Below, one piece after another: positions 42,321 to 52,790 of a stretch of DNA of 64,000 bases. The stretch is from the NCBI RefSeq assembly GCF_963855985.1, contig NC_087091.1, forward strand, positions 17,428,154 to 17,492,153, in the 5' to 3' direction. Position 1 is the first letter of the stretch, and the number at the start of each line of letters is the position of its first letter. Under the pieces are notes generated by a model. That model ran no database searches. It was given only the letters and a program-made list of their open reading frames with translations, and had not been told where the DNA came from. The stretch is from Ostrinia nubilalis. Taxonomy: Eukaryota > Arthropoda > Insecta > Lepidoptera > Crambidae. Position numbers and translations under genes: made by a program.

Positions 42321-43231
42321 ATGTTCCTTATAGAAACAAAAACTACTCGACGGATTTTAACGAAACTTGGTACAATTATTCTTCATACTCCTGGGCAGGT
42401 TATAGGATACTTAGGAATTCCCACGGGAACGGGCATTAGCGGGAAAATCCTTTTGTATGAAAAATCTAAACCGCTTAAGTTAGACGCTTGAAATTTGGCA
42501 AGCAGGTACCTTAGTAAACTTAAAGCTTAGTTATAACAGGATATTGCAAAATTCCTACGGGAACGGGAATTAGCGAGAAAAAACATTTGTATGAAAAAAT
42601 CTAAGCCACGTAACATAGACGCTTGAAATTTGGCATGCAGGTACCTTAGTAAATTTAAAGCTTAGTTACAACAGGATATTGCAAAATTCTCTCGGGAACG
42701 GGAGTTAGCGGGAAAAAACATTTTTATGAAAATATCTAAACCGCGTAAGTTAGACGCTTAAAATTTGGCATGCAGGTACCTTAGTAAACTTAAAGCTTAG
42801 TTACAACAGGATATTGCAAAATTCCCAGGGGAACTGGAATTAGCGGGAAATTCCTTTTGTATGACTGACTCACTGACATACCCACGCACAGCTTAAACGG
42901 CTAAACGTAGGCACTTGAAATTTATAAAGGACGTAGCTTAGGTACCGTAGAGGTGCACTAAGAAAAGAATTCCCGAAATTCCCACAGGAACAGGAATTAC
43001 CGGGAAAATCCTTTTGTATGAAAAATCTAAACCGCTTAAGTTAGACGCTTGAAATTTGGCATGAAGGTCTCTTAGTAAACTTAAAGCTTAGTTACAACAG
43101 GATATTGCGAAATTCCAACGGGAACGGGAGTTAGCGGGAAAAAACATTTGTATGAAAAAATCTAAACCGCGTAAGATAGATGAAGGGGGTAAAATGGGAT
43201 CCACGCGTACGAAGTCGCGGGCGGCCGCTAG
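42161..43231 (+). mobile_element. Helitron with internal minisatellite (5 units)
   Basis: 5' end TCTATACTTATAATAAATCT after an A and 3' end GCGGGCGGCCGCTAG before a T. After a GTCT microsatellite (about 42280-42320), a unit of about 130-150 nt recurs five times, each with TTAGACGCTTGAAATTTGGC (near 42480, 42611, 42751, 42907, 43041) and CGGGAACGGGAATTAGCGGG. No coding capacity. The minus-strand relative at 48.1 kb has one unit. Confidence 0.88.
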
Positions 43232-43521
43232 TTCTTTAATATCTAAGTTTGTGAACTTGTGAATGTAATTTTAAATTAATGTCATAAAACTAAATTGAGA
43301 AACTCAGCATGTCAATACTGTGTATGAATAGTAACTTTATTAGTAAAGTAGTTTTGGAGTATTAAAACGCAAATCCACAAACTATAATAAATAAAGGACT
43401 CGTACTATAAATGTATCATGTAATGAAAATTAATTTTAGACAAGTTTTTCTTGTCTAACTCAGGCTAGAACTTTCACTAAACCATCCAATAGTTTAGAGT
43501 GCCTTCCAAGATTATAAGAAA

Positions 43522-43722
43522 TCTATTTCTAAGTATACTAATATTATAAATGCGAAAGTAACTCTGTCTGTCCGTCACACTTTCATGCCTAACCACTGAA
43601 CCGATTTTGATGAAATTTGGTATAGAGTTTTTATCCCGGTTTTTGAAGCAGGGACGCGCGCGATAAAGTTTTTCTGTGACAGACAAAATTCCACGAGGGC
43701 TAAGCCGCGGGCGGAAAGCTAG
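43522..43722 (+). mobile_element. Non-autonomous Helitron
   Basis: ACTAATATTATAAATGCGAA near the 5' end and GCCGCGGGCGGAAAGCTAG before a T at the 3' end; same family as at 34.9 kb. It lies 290 nt after the larger Helitron. Confidence 0.85.
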
Positions 43723-43988
43723 TTAATAATAGACTGAATCTAGCATTAGTATTTATAAGTGGCAACTTCTAATGAGTATAAAATATTCAATCTTCATTTC
43801 AGTAATGTGTAAAAATTACCCTGCTGTGTAAACGGACTTTTCAAACTTGAATATTTTCCAACAACCCTATGCGTTTTGTTACATTTCCCAACTTATTGGC
43901 GTGGAAACTGGTTGGCCACCATTATTTGTGGCACTGCTATTTGGATATGACCAAAGTTTCTTTATTATAATCAACTTCTTAATTACAA

Positions 43989-44040
43989 TAGGTGTGATTG
44001 CGGTCAAATACCTGCCTTGTCTTACATAAAAAAAACTCTA
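43989..44040. mobile_element. Half MITE of the GTGCGATTGC family
   Basis: AGGTGTGATTGCGGTCAAAT and ACCTGCCTTGTCTTACATAA match the left end of the complete copy at 62.4 kb. Confidence 0.55.
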
Positions 44041-44544
44041 CCTACCTATTTGAAAAAATGTTGCAATGAATTATGTTTTATTTTGTTGTTAGAAAACAAA
44101 CAGCATTTTATAACACACATAGAATTACTAATTAAAGTTCACATTTGCCAAAAGAATTTTCATAAATAGCTTTTACTCCACACACAGATATAGAATTTCT
44201 ATATCTGTGACTCCACATTTTTTTCACAGCTTTCATGCACTGCGAAAACTCGTGCTGCCATCTGTTGGTGCACATCGCAAGCAAGAATGCGTTGCTTTAC
44301 TGAGTTTCTGCCCTCTAGCGGTTGGTTTAGTCATTTCGTTTCAGATAAAGCACGGGAAAGTTGCTTTACATCTTTAGTTACGACCTTGTTTGTGTGCTCC
44401 TAGATGGCGTTATGTACCACTATCACAAATAATGATTAAGGTCTTATTAGGTAGCATAATTGTTTTTAATTCGATTAAGAAAAAAATATTATTGATGAAT
44501 TGAATAGAAAATCAATTCTATTTTAAAAAGATTCGTAACAAAAA

Positions 44545-44620
44545 CTCCGTGGTCCAGTGGTTACATACAGGACGTCTTCAACTCAGCGATTTCAAGTTCG
44601 ATTCTCAGATGGAATACACT
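44545..44620 (+). mobile_element. Possible SINE head (tRNA-like)
   Basis: CCGTGGTCCAGTGGTTACAT resembles an A box and AAGTTCGATTCTC a B box, about 33 nt apart. No typical SINE body follows. Confidence 0.4.
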
Positions 44621-44915
44621 TTACAAAATAATTTTATATTCGTACGGGCCAATTTGGTTAGGTTTTTTATCAGATTTTTTATAAAGAATACGCTAAGATT
44701 ATGCAATATAATTTTTAAAATTAAATCTATCGATATAATTATCGTAACTAGCTCGTGGTATCTTAGAATTTGTGATATTAGTCAATACAACACACGATGG
44801 AATGAGGGGAACAGCTGGTTAGGGAGGTCCCAAACATTGCCGAATTTTCGAAGGCATTTTGTATGGAGTTGCTAGTAAAAAAAATTCACTTACCTTTTAA
44901 TGAAAAATTAAAAGT

Positions 44916-45074
44916 ACCGGAAAACGCATCGTGGGACGTCCACCCACAAGGTGGACCGACGACCTGATAAAGGTAGCAGGAAGGCGCTGGATGCAGGCCG
45001 CTACCAACCGTGCGATGTGGAAGTCATTGGAGGCCTATGTTCATCAGTGGACGTCCTATGGCTGAAATGATGAT
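44916..45074 (+). mobile_element. RTE LINE 3' end (GAT-tailed subfamily)
   Basis: GTGGGACGTCCACCCACAAG, GGTGGACCGACGACCTGATA and GTGGACGTCCTATGGCTGAA, with a short ATGATGA tail. Confidence 0.82.
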
Positions 45075-45300
45075 GAATGAAAAATTTACAAAAATAAGCT
45101 TTTTAACACATCTAATCAAGTATAGTGTTTTGCTGGAGTGGGAGTAGTGATGAGCTTATTATGTGGTGTACAGTCAGCATAAAATAGTTTGTGACATACA
45201 ATAATAATTTGACAACACAACCTAATTCTACTTTTAATAAAAACGTGTTGCGCACTTTTTGGCTACTTTTAGTGTCACGAACTATGTATTTGTAACAGCT

Positions 45301-45362
45301 TTCATCATCATCATCATTTCAGTCACAGGACGTCCACTGCTGAACATAGGCCTCCCCCAACA
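45301..45362 (-). mobile_element. RTE LINE tail fragment
   Basis: TTCATCATCATCATCATTTC, AGGACGTCCACTGCTGAACA and AGGCCTCCCCCAA in reverse orientation, 230 nt from a plus-oriented copy. Confidence 0.75.
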
Positions 45363-45967
45363 CAGCTTTACATTCTATAAACGTATTCTCTCTCGCTAGC
45401 TATGCAAAGCCAATCTCGAGGTATAAAGCCAGCCATAACACTAACATCAATCCATACACGAGCTGTGGGATCCTAAATGGGTCATCAAAACAGTTTCCAA
45501 AATAAAAACCGTAAATAAAGATCAAACTACTATGGGAATAGTCCTAAATCCATGCATTATACCATAACGGATCGATAGAACAATGTTTGTCTATGGGTTC
45601 GTTGGAAACTATAAAGTATAAACTTCCCGCCCTGTATTGGAGTCTCTACTCTATGTTTGACGAATGTATACAGGGTTACTAGTAATTTGACAAATACGTT
45701 AGAAATAAAAATTTTAACCAAAATTATTATAGTTTTCTTCCTTTTGTTGATACTTGTAGCTTTGTGTTAAAAATAGTCGTATTTGAATCAATTAAAATAA
45801 TGGGTTAAATAAAGGCCGAGTAAGTAACGTAACATTTTTAATAAGTGAACGTGTAAATAGTACTCTCGTAAGTAAATCCGTAATCATCATTGTAAACTTT
45901 GATCAACCTGATTTTCAAGATTTAGTTAAGTTAAGACTTAACGAAATCCTAAGATGATCTCAGCCTA
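45363..45967. other. No feature recognised
   Basis: AT-rich sequence without supported gene. Confidence 0.35.
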
Positions 45968-46098
45968 AGCGCTGAGTTGCACCCTCTTATTTTAACCGTA
46001 ACTTTAACAATAACTGGTGATTATTGTACCTATGGAGTTTGACAGATTTTTGACGTTTGTTAAAGTTAAAGTAAGCTGGTGCAACCCAGCCTTAGAAT
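45968..46098. mobile_element. MITE of the GCTGAGTTGCAC family, copy 2
   Basis: GCGCTGAGTTGCACCCTCTT and GCTGGTGCAACCCAGCC, with TTTGACAGATTTTTGACGTT inside; inner part inverted relative to the 30.2-kb copy. Confidence 0.75.
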
Positions 46099-46643
46099 TT
46101 AACTTCAGAATCTGACATGTTTTGACACACTCCTACTTCAAAATGCGAAGTAACCCTGTATACCATCGGTCTTTATGTGAATACGGAAGCTCTTCGGGAG
46201 ATTTAGTGCAGCGCTTTAAAGGCAAGCTTGTGATTTTAACCTACAAGTTTCGCCTGCGACTCTGGCCGATTTCTTAAAAGAACCTTTTATTTGTTCAGAC
46301 GACAGCAGGTCAAGCTTAACACAGGTCTCTCATGCGGTTATGATAGGGGTGAATTTGCAACAAATGTATAAATGTCAACGTGAAATTGTGAACTCCGTTA
46401 GTTTATAATATAACGCGTGAGATTGTAAACTAACAGTGGATTAGGTTAAGTTAGATTGTAATCCAACTCGTCAGATTATAATCCGACGGAATTAACAATT
46501 TTATTGTGACATAATACATAGTCAAAGTCCTGTCGTCTGTGCTTAAGGAATTGCACTTTCTGTAGACACTCCGGTCACTTTTCTTTTATACTAAACTGTT
46601 TTTAAAATTAGCTAAAGCTTCTACAAAACCATTTACATGAATA

Positions 46644-46760
46644 ATGCCCGTTTTCACCATCAATCCCTAATTCTTAAGTGACCCTTATGAAACAAAATGC
46701 CTGTAATGTGTTACCATTTTAGTCACTTAAAAATTAGGGATTGATGGTGAAAACGGGCAT
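46644..46760. mobile_element. 117-nt MITE with near-perfect 38-nt ends
   Basis: ATGCCCGTTTTCACCATCAA and TCCCTAATTCTTAAGTGAC mirror the right end (GTCACTTAAAAATTAGGGAT). Very low divergence between arms implies recent insertion. Confidence 0.85.
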
Positions 46761-47117
46761 AAGTGTCACTAATCAATACATTGCGACTGCATGACATGGA
46801 GTAGCATAGCATAGTAAGTTCCCAAAAAGAATTAGTATTGAATAACAACAAAGTACCTATAAGACTCAATGGGTCATATTGAGGAAAAGCCACAAAAATA
46901 CACTACACCATAAACGACAGTGGCACTTTGACCCAATTCACCCGGACCAAAATAGAGGATCGGAGGGAAAGCACCTGGATCTACACCTAATTATATCCTG
47001 GGAGTACTGGCCAGATAGTGGGGCTTAGATCGAATGGTTGAACAGTCTGAATCGAATTTTGAAGTTTTTCTGGATTGGTAGGGAAATCTATGTTTCTATC
47101 TGTGGGGATTTATTAGT
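46761..47117. other. No feature recognised
   Basis: AT-rich flank of the Jockey-like LINE fragment. Confidence 0.35.
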
Positions 47118-47985
47118 GGTAATAATCATAATCATAATCATAATTTTATTGTCAAAACTGTGTACAAAAGGTGGTAACAATAATTTAGTGGCTTCAACAG
47201 TTATCCATTTCGGATGTACAATATGTTAATAGAAAATTTAAAATAATAATAAAAAACAAATGTCAATAAATAATATTATGTCAAAAGTTATTAAAATATT
47301 CATCTAGGTTATAAAAACATTTCTGCAACAACCATTCTTTCAATTTCTGTTTGAATTGCGGGTTTTCTAGTGCTTTTATACAGTTAGGCAAATGGTTAAA
47401 CACTCGAGTTCTTGTAATCAAGGTACTCTTGCTATAAATATAACTTGATGATTTCAAAATACAAATGTTATAAGCATGTTGAGATCTAAGATTCTTTTTA
47501 ATTTTACTTTTTTCACAGAAATGATCCTTATTATTCTTTACAAATACACATGTTTCAAGTATATAGATACCCGTCAAAGTCAGAAATTTATAATCTTTAA
47601 ATACATTTCTCAAAGTTTCATATTTGTCAATGTGGTACATTTTGCGAAGGCATTTCTTTTGAAGTATAAATGTCGATTGAACATTAACAGAGTTGCCCCA
47701 GAATATTATGCCATATGTCAATAGAGGATATATGTACCCATAGTATGCGTTCTTAGTTACATTTTCTGAGGAAACACTGCTTAGAACTGACAAGGCATAG
47801 CAACCACTTGACAATTTTTTATTTATTGTCTCGATATGTGCCTTCCAGTTCATATGAGTATCTATATTTAAACCTAAGAATTTTATGTCAGGCACTTTTT
47901 CTTTTAATTTATTGTCAATTTTAATACTTAATTCTAGTGGATCATTTTTATAATTTCTAAATTCTAATAATTTGGTTTTATCAAG
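47118..47985 (-). mobile_element. Jockey-like LINE, 5'-truncated, with ATTATG tail
   Basis: On the minus strand the coding fragment is followed by about 130 nt of UTR ending in ATTATG repeats. AGTGGTAAT on the left and AGTGGTTAT on the right could be a decayed target duplication. Same clade as the element at 49.3 kb. Confidence 0.8.
47281..47985 (-). pseudogene. C-terminal part of a Jockey-like reverse transcriptase
   Basis: About 234 codons without a stop. It begins LDKTKLLEF, just after the catalytic FADD position, continues with the thumb segment FLGLNIDTHMNWKAHIETIN, then YYGYIYPLLTYGIIFWGN and a lysine-rich ILQKKCLRKMYHID region, and ends in the usual LINE tail (FKQKLKEWLLQKCFYNLDEY). 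It has no start codon of its own, as it is a 5'-truncated copy. It aligns over its whole length with the fragment at 49.4-50.4 kb. Confidence 0.85.
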
Positions 47986-48145
47986 TGGTTATCAAGTGTT
48001 ATCAAGTGTTATTAGTTTGTAAAATAACTTACCGTAAATAATTATGTAAACCCTGGTCTTCCTAAAATAAGTAAATAAATTACCGGTTAAATTGTAACAT
48101 GGATTCTAAAACGATTTCAAATCTGAATTTAATTAATAATAATAA

Positions 48146-48618
48146 CTAGCGGCCGCCCGCGACTTCGTACGCGTGGATCCCGTTTTACCCCCTTCATCTA
48201 TCACGCGGTTTAGATTTTTTGATACAAATGTTTTTTCCCGCTAACTCCCGTTCCCGTGGGAATTTTGCAATATCCTGTTGTAACTAAGCTTTAAGTTTAC
48301 TGAGATACCTGCATGCCAAATTTCAAGCATCTAACTTAAGCGGTTTAGTATTTTCATACAAAAGAATTTTCCCGCTAATTCCCGTTCTTGTGGGAATTCC
48401 TAAGTATCCTATAACCTGCACAGGAGTACGAAGAATAATTGTACCAAATTTCGTTAAAATCCGTCGAGTAGTTTTTGTTTCTATAAGGAACATACAGACA
48501 GACAGACAGACAAAAAATTTACTGATTGCATTTTTGGCATCAGTATCGATCACTAATCACCCCCTGAACAGAACAATGTACAGAATTGACCTCTCTACAG
48601 ATTTATTATAAGTATAGA
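48146..48618 (-). mobile_element. Helitron of the minisatellite family, one unit
   Basis: Reverse orientation of the element at 42.2-43.2 kb: minus-strand start TCTATACTTATAATAAATCT, shared GTGATTAGTGATCGATACTG, a short CTGT microsatellite, one CTTGAAATTTGGCATG unit, and end GCGGGCGGCCGCTAG. The flanking A and T are correct. 473 nt. Confidence 0.88.
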
Positions 48619-49335
48619 TTTAATTAATAAATAATAGCTATTTAAAGTGCGATCTATATTATTCAGTCGTATAAACGTCTTATAAGAGCGGTTATTGAGA
48701 CAGTAATCGGCATTCAAAGGGGGTTAGTTAGGGGGATTTGTTGTTAATAAAAAAAACTCATATTAATTTATTAATTGGTAGAAAACAGTGGCAGTAAATA
48801 ATTGGTAGCATTATTGATGATTGAAAAACATTAGGTAAGTTTACTACTCGTAAACTAATTTTACTTTTTTAACTACTTTTTTGTCTTTTATAAAACAAAA
48901 AATAGCTCTTTTTATTTTTTTATACAATTTCATTTATTTTTTAAAACTTTTACGACATGCAAAATCCCATCCCAAAGCCCCAAAAATACAATCAACGTTT
49001 TATTGATTAGACTCTCAGACTCGCAGTCCAGCGAACCTTAAATACTTACTAAGGAATGTGCCCCAGAAATCGGTGGCGGCACCAATTTCGGTGCAGTTCG
49101 GTTTTAATCAAAATAATTAAGTACTCAAATGATTTATGGACGGCCGTGTGGTTCGGCGAAAAGGCATAGTGCCACCTGCGACGAGGCCGATAAGGCTGGC
49201 GTGAATTTTTATCTTTCCCAGTATTTTTCATTACGCTGACAGCGCGAGAGTCCGATCGGGGACCACCTGGACTGTCTTCGGACAATGGTGGAATGGCAGC
49301 GTTCAGTACCGGTGTTCAGCGTGTAGACAGAGTGT
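48619..49335. other. No feature recognised
   Basis: AT-rich, then a GC-richer stretch (49050-49320) next to the LINE 5' truncation point; no gene supported. Confidence 0.35.
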
Positions 49336-50400
49336 CTACAAGTCTACAGCTGGTTTAAATCATATTTACACAACCGAAAACAAATTGTTCAGATCGATTA
49401 TTACAATATAGAAACCAACGAGCTAGAAAAAGTACAGTCAGCGGTGAAACACTTAAATGGATCTATCCCTCAAGGAAGCGTGTTAGGCTGCGTACTTTTT
49501 CTTCTGTACATTAACGACCTCCCGAAATGCTTAAACAAAGAATTAACACTACCGGTATTGTTCGCAGACGATATATCAATACTTATTAAATCTGATGATA
49601 AAACCAACCATGAAACCCTAATTAACGATACATTAAAAAACGTAATTGCATGGCTTGAAAACCACAATCTCAGAATAAACTTAAAAAAAACTAAAATAAT
49701 GGAATATCGATCTTATAATAAATCACCATTAAACATATCTATCAAATACCACAATGAAAAAATAGAAACCGTAGACACGTTAAACCTACTAGGAATAAAT
49801 ATTGACAGTCACTTAAATTGGAAATCTCACATAGAGAAAATTCAAACCAAGCTATCTCGTTTTACTTATGCCCTTTTCCAAATTAACCAAAGTACCAATA
49901 TGAAGACAGCCCTTTCAGCTTATTACGCGTATGCTTTCTCATGGCTCAAATATGGCATAATCCTATGGGGGAATAGCGTTAATGTTAATGATCTGTTCTT
50001 ACAACAAAAGAAATGTATACGAATTATGGCCCAAATTAAAAATACCCAAAGTTGCAGACCATTTTTTAAAAAATTTAATATCCTCACGCTCACATCGATA
50101 TACATTCTGGAAATATGCACATTCGTCTTTAAAAATATGCACTTCTTCTTAAAGAGAAAAGACACTCATAATTTAAACACCCGACATAAAGATAAACTCT
50201 TTCTGCCACAATCTAGAATTAAAAAACTTAACTGCAGCCCACTATTTATGTCAGTAAAAATTTATAATAAAATACCTATAGAGATAAAAAACCAAACTAA
50301 ATTCAAAATTTTCAAGAACCAATTAAAAAAATATTTAATTACCAACTGCTTTTATACATTAGATGAATTCTTTAATAGTAAACAAACTCTTTTAAGATAA
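49336..50400 (+). pseudogene. Jockey-like reverse transcriptase, C-terminal two thirds
   Basis: The frame is open from about 49336 (WFKSYLHNRKQIV) to the TAA at 50400, without an initiating ATG at the true start. It includes GSIPQGSVLGCVLFLLYIND (palm motif), LFADDISILIK (catalytic FADD), LKKTKIMEY, LLGINIDSHLNWKSHIEKIQ, and the lysine-rich tail. About 350 codons remain of an ORF2 that should be 900 or more; the endonuclease and fingers are lost by 5' truncation. The absence of stops suggests a recent insertion. Confidence 0.88.
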
Positions 50401-50575
50401 GGCATCTCATAATGTAAGTTGCTAGACCTAAGTTTAGACTAGTCCTCTCTCACCACTAATATTGCAATACCCATTAACGGGTTATTAAGTTATAAGCTCA
50501 TTGTTTAGATTAAGACCCAATTGTAAACACTTAATATGCAATAAAAAATTTGAATTTGAATTTGAATTTGAATTT
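49336..50575 (+). mobile_element. Jockey-like LINE, 5'-truncated, with TTTGAA tail
   Basis: A coding fragment, about 150 nt of UTR with AATAAA-like TGCAATAAAAAA, and a terminal TTTGAA microsatellite (about 50548-50575). Confidence 0.85.
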
Positions 50576-50589
50576 AATTAATTATTGAC

Positions 50590-50700
50590 CATCACTAGTT
50601 GGGTTTTTATTGGCGGTCAAGCTGTAGATCCTGGCTGCACAGGAGTTGCAGTGGTGGGAACAAGAGCTGGAAATAGTCCCGTACTTAAGACAATATTACT
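50590..50700 (+). repeat. Dispersed repeat fragment shared with 55.2 and 30.9 kb
   Basis: TGGCGGTCAAGCTGTAGATC, CTGGCTGCACAGGAGTTGCA and TAGTCCCGTA match 55193-55270 (GGAGGCCAAACTGTAGATCT, GCTATACAGGAGTAGCGAG). Family unknown to me. Confidence 0.5.
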
Positions 50701-50779
50701 GTGATTCTCTTTCTTTAGATCTCTAGCCTGTGTAACTTGTGTAAAATGTACGGTGGACGCCGACCGACGGCGACTTCTA

Positions 50780-52710
50780 TCGGAACTCTAGGTCATATTA
50801 AGGTAGGTAGTCTGCCCTGAGTACGTCCAAGGGGCCCGTAACGCGTCCCTTGTTCGGTGAAACCCCAAATGTCCCACTGTTGAACCCCTAGTTCAATATT
50901 ACCAAGCATGTGTCTGTCAAAGCCTCTTTTTAGAGCTCTAGGTTATATTCACAGTCACTGTCGAACCCATAATTGAATCAAGGGCACATCCCTTTCAAAG
51001 CGTCTTATACAGCTCTAGGTCATATTAAGGTAGCCCTGAATGTGTCTCGGGGCCCGTGATGCGGCTCGATGAAACCATAGTTGAAATTACCAAGGGCACA
51101 TCCCTTTCAAAGCGTCTTATACAACTCTAGGTCATATTAAGATAGCCCTGAGTGCGTCCTGGGGCCCGTAACGCGGCTCAACGAACCCATAGTTGAAATT
51201 CCCAAGGGCACGTCCCTTTTTAAGACTCTTATACAGCTCTACTCTAGGTCACATTAAGGTAGCACAGAGTGCGTCCCGGGGCCCGTAACGCGGCTTGTTA
51301 GGTGATAACCTATATGCTGAACTGTCGAACCCATAGTTAAATCAAGGGCACGTCCCTTCCAGAGCTTCTTAAACAGCTCTAGGTCATATTAAGATAGCCC
51401 TGAGTGCGTCCCGGGGCGCGTAACGCGTTCGTTAGCTGAAAACCTATTCACTCGACTGTCAAACCCATACTAAAATATTACCAAGAGCTTTCAAAGCGTC
51501 TTATACAGCTCTAGGTCACATTAAGGTAGCCTTGAGTGCGTTCCGGGGCCCGTAACGCGGCTCGACGAACCCATACTTGAAATTACCAAGGGCACGTCCC
51601 TTTCAAAGCGTCTTATACAGCTCTAGGTCACATTAAGGTAGCCTTGAGTGCGTCCCTATGTGCTCGACTGTCGAACCCATAGTTCAATATTACCGTCCCT
51701 TTCAAAGCGTCTTAAACAGCTCTATTGAAGCCTTTTATACAGCTCTAGGTCACATTAAGGTAGCCTTGAGTGCGTCCCTATGTGCTCGACTGTCGAACCC
51801 ATAGTTTAATATTACCGTCCCTTTCAAAGCGTCTTAAACAGCTCTATCGAAGCCTTTTATACAGCTCTTGGTCATATTAAGGTAGCCCTGAGTGCGTCCC
51901 TATGTGCTCGACTGTCGAACCCATAGTTAAATATTACCAAGGGCACGTCCCTTTCAAAGCGTCTTAAACAGCTCTATCGAAGCCTTTTATACAGCTCTAG
52001 GTCATATTAAGGTAGCCCTGAGTGCGTCCCTATGTGCTCGACTGTCGAACCCATAGTTCAATATTACCGTCCCTTTCAAAGCGTCTTAAACAGCTCTATC
52101 GAAGCCTTTTATACAGCTCTAGGTCACATTAAGGTAGCCCTGAGTGCGTCCCTATGTGCTCGACTGTCGAACCCATAGTTAAATATTACCAAGGGTTTGC
52201 CCTTTCAAAGCGTCTTAAACAGCTCTATCGAAGCCTTTTATACAGCTCTAGGTCACATTAAGGTAGCCCTGAGTGCGTCCCTATGTGCTCGACTGTCGAA
52301 TCCATAGTTAAAGATTACCAAGGGCACGTCCCTTTCAAAGCATCTTAAACAGCTCTATCGAAGTCTTTTATACAGCTCTAGGTCATATTAAGGTAGCCCT
52401 GAGTGCGTCCCTATGTGCTCGACTGTCGAACCCATTTCAATATTACCAAGGGCACGTCCCTTTCAAAGCGTCTTATGCCAATATCTTGGTAAAACATGTT
52501 GTAGGTACCTATCACCTGTTAAAACTGTAAGACCAAATCATGTTGCTTTGTAATATGTTTTCACACATGTTTATGTAAATAAATATCTTTATCTTTATCT
52601 TTATCTTAAACAGCTCTATCGAAGCCTTTTATACAGCTCTAGGTCACATTAAGGTAGCCCTGAATGCGTCCCGGGGCCCGTAACGCGGCTCGTTAGGTGG
52701 CGGGCGGGTC
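50780..52710 (+). repeat. Minisatellite array, about 15 units of roughly 110-135 nt
   Basis: The anchor AGCTCTAGGTCATATTAAGG or its CACATT variant recurs at about 50788, 50940, 51017, 51129, 51244, 51380, 51512, 51621, 51746, 51867, 51998, 52118, 52247, 52378 and 52638. Each is followed by CCTGAGTGCGTCCC, then CCCATAGTT, then AAGGGCACGTCCCTTTCAAAGCG. Early units carry CGGGGCCCGTAACGCGGCTC; from about 51650 this is replaced by TATGTGCTCGACTGTCGAAC and a second ACAGCTCTATCGAAGCC is added, giving a distinct, more homogeneous subfamily. No coding frame spans it. Confidence 0.92.
52470..52610 (+). mobile_element. Retroelement 3' end inserted in the minisatellite
   Basis: A stretch unrelated to the array (ATCTTGGTAAAACATGTTGT ... 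GTAAATAAATATC) ends in ATCTTT repeats and interrupts a unit. TCTTA on either side may be a short target duplication, though the tail makes this ambiguous. Confidence 0.65.
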
Positions 52711-52790
52711 GCGTGGAGCGGACCACCGCCGCGCGCGCCGCCGCTCTGTAATCTGAGCGCGGGCGCAAGAGGCACTTTGTTACCGTGCGC
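52690..52790. other. GC-rich CpG island-like patch
   Basis: GGCGGGCGGGTCGCGTGGAG and CCGCCGCGCGCGCCGCCGCT stand out in AT-rich DNA at the end of the array. It could be a promoter or simply a diverged array end. Confidence 0.35.

Noticed and set aside
50780..52710. CRISPR-like array
   Set aside because: Units are contiguous minisatellite repeats without unique spacers, in a eukaryotic genome.
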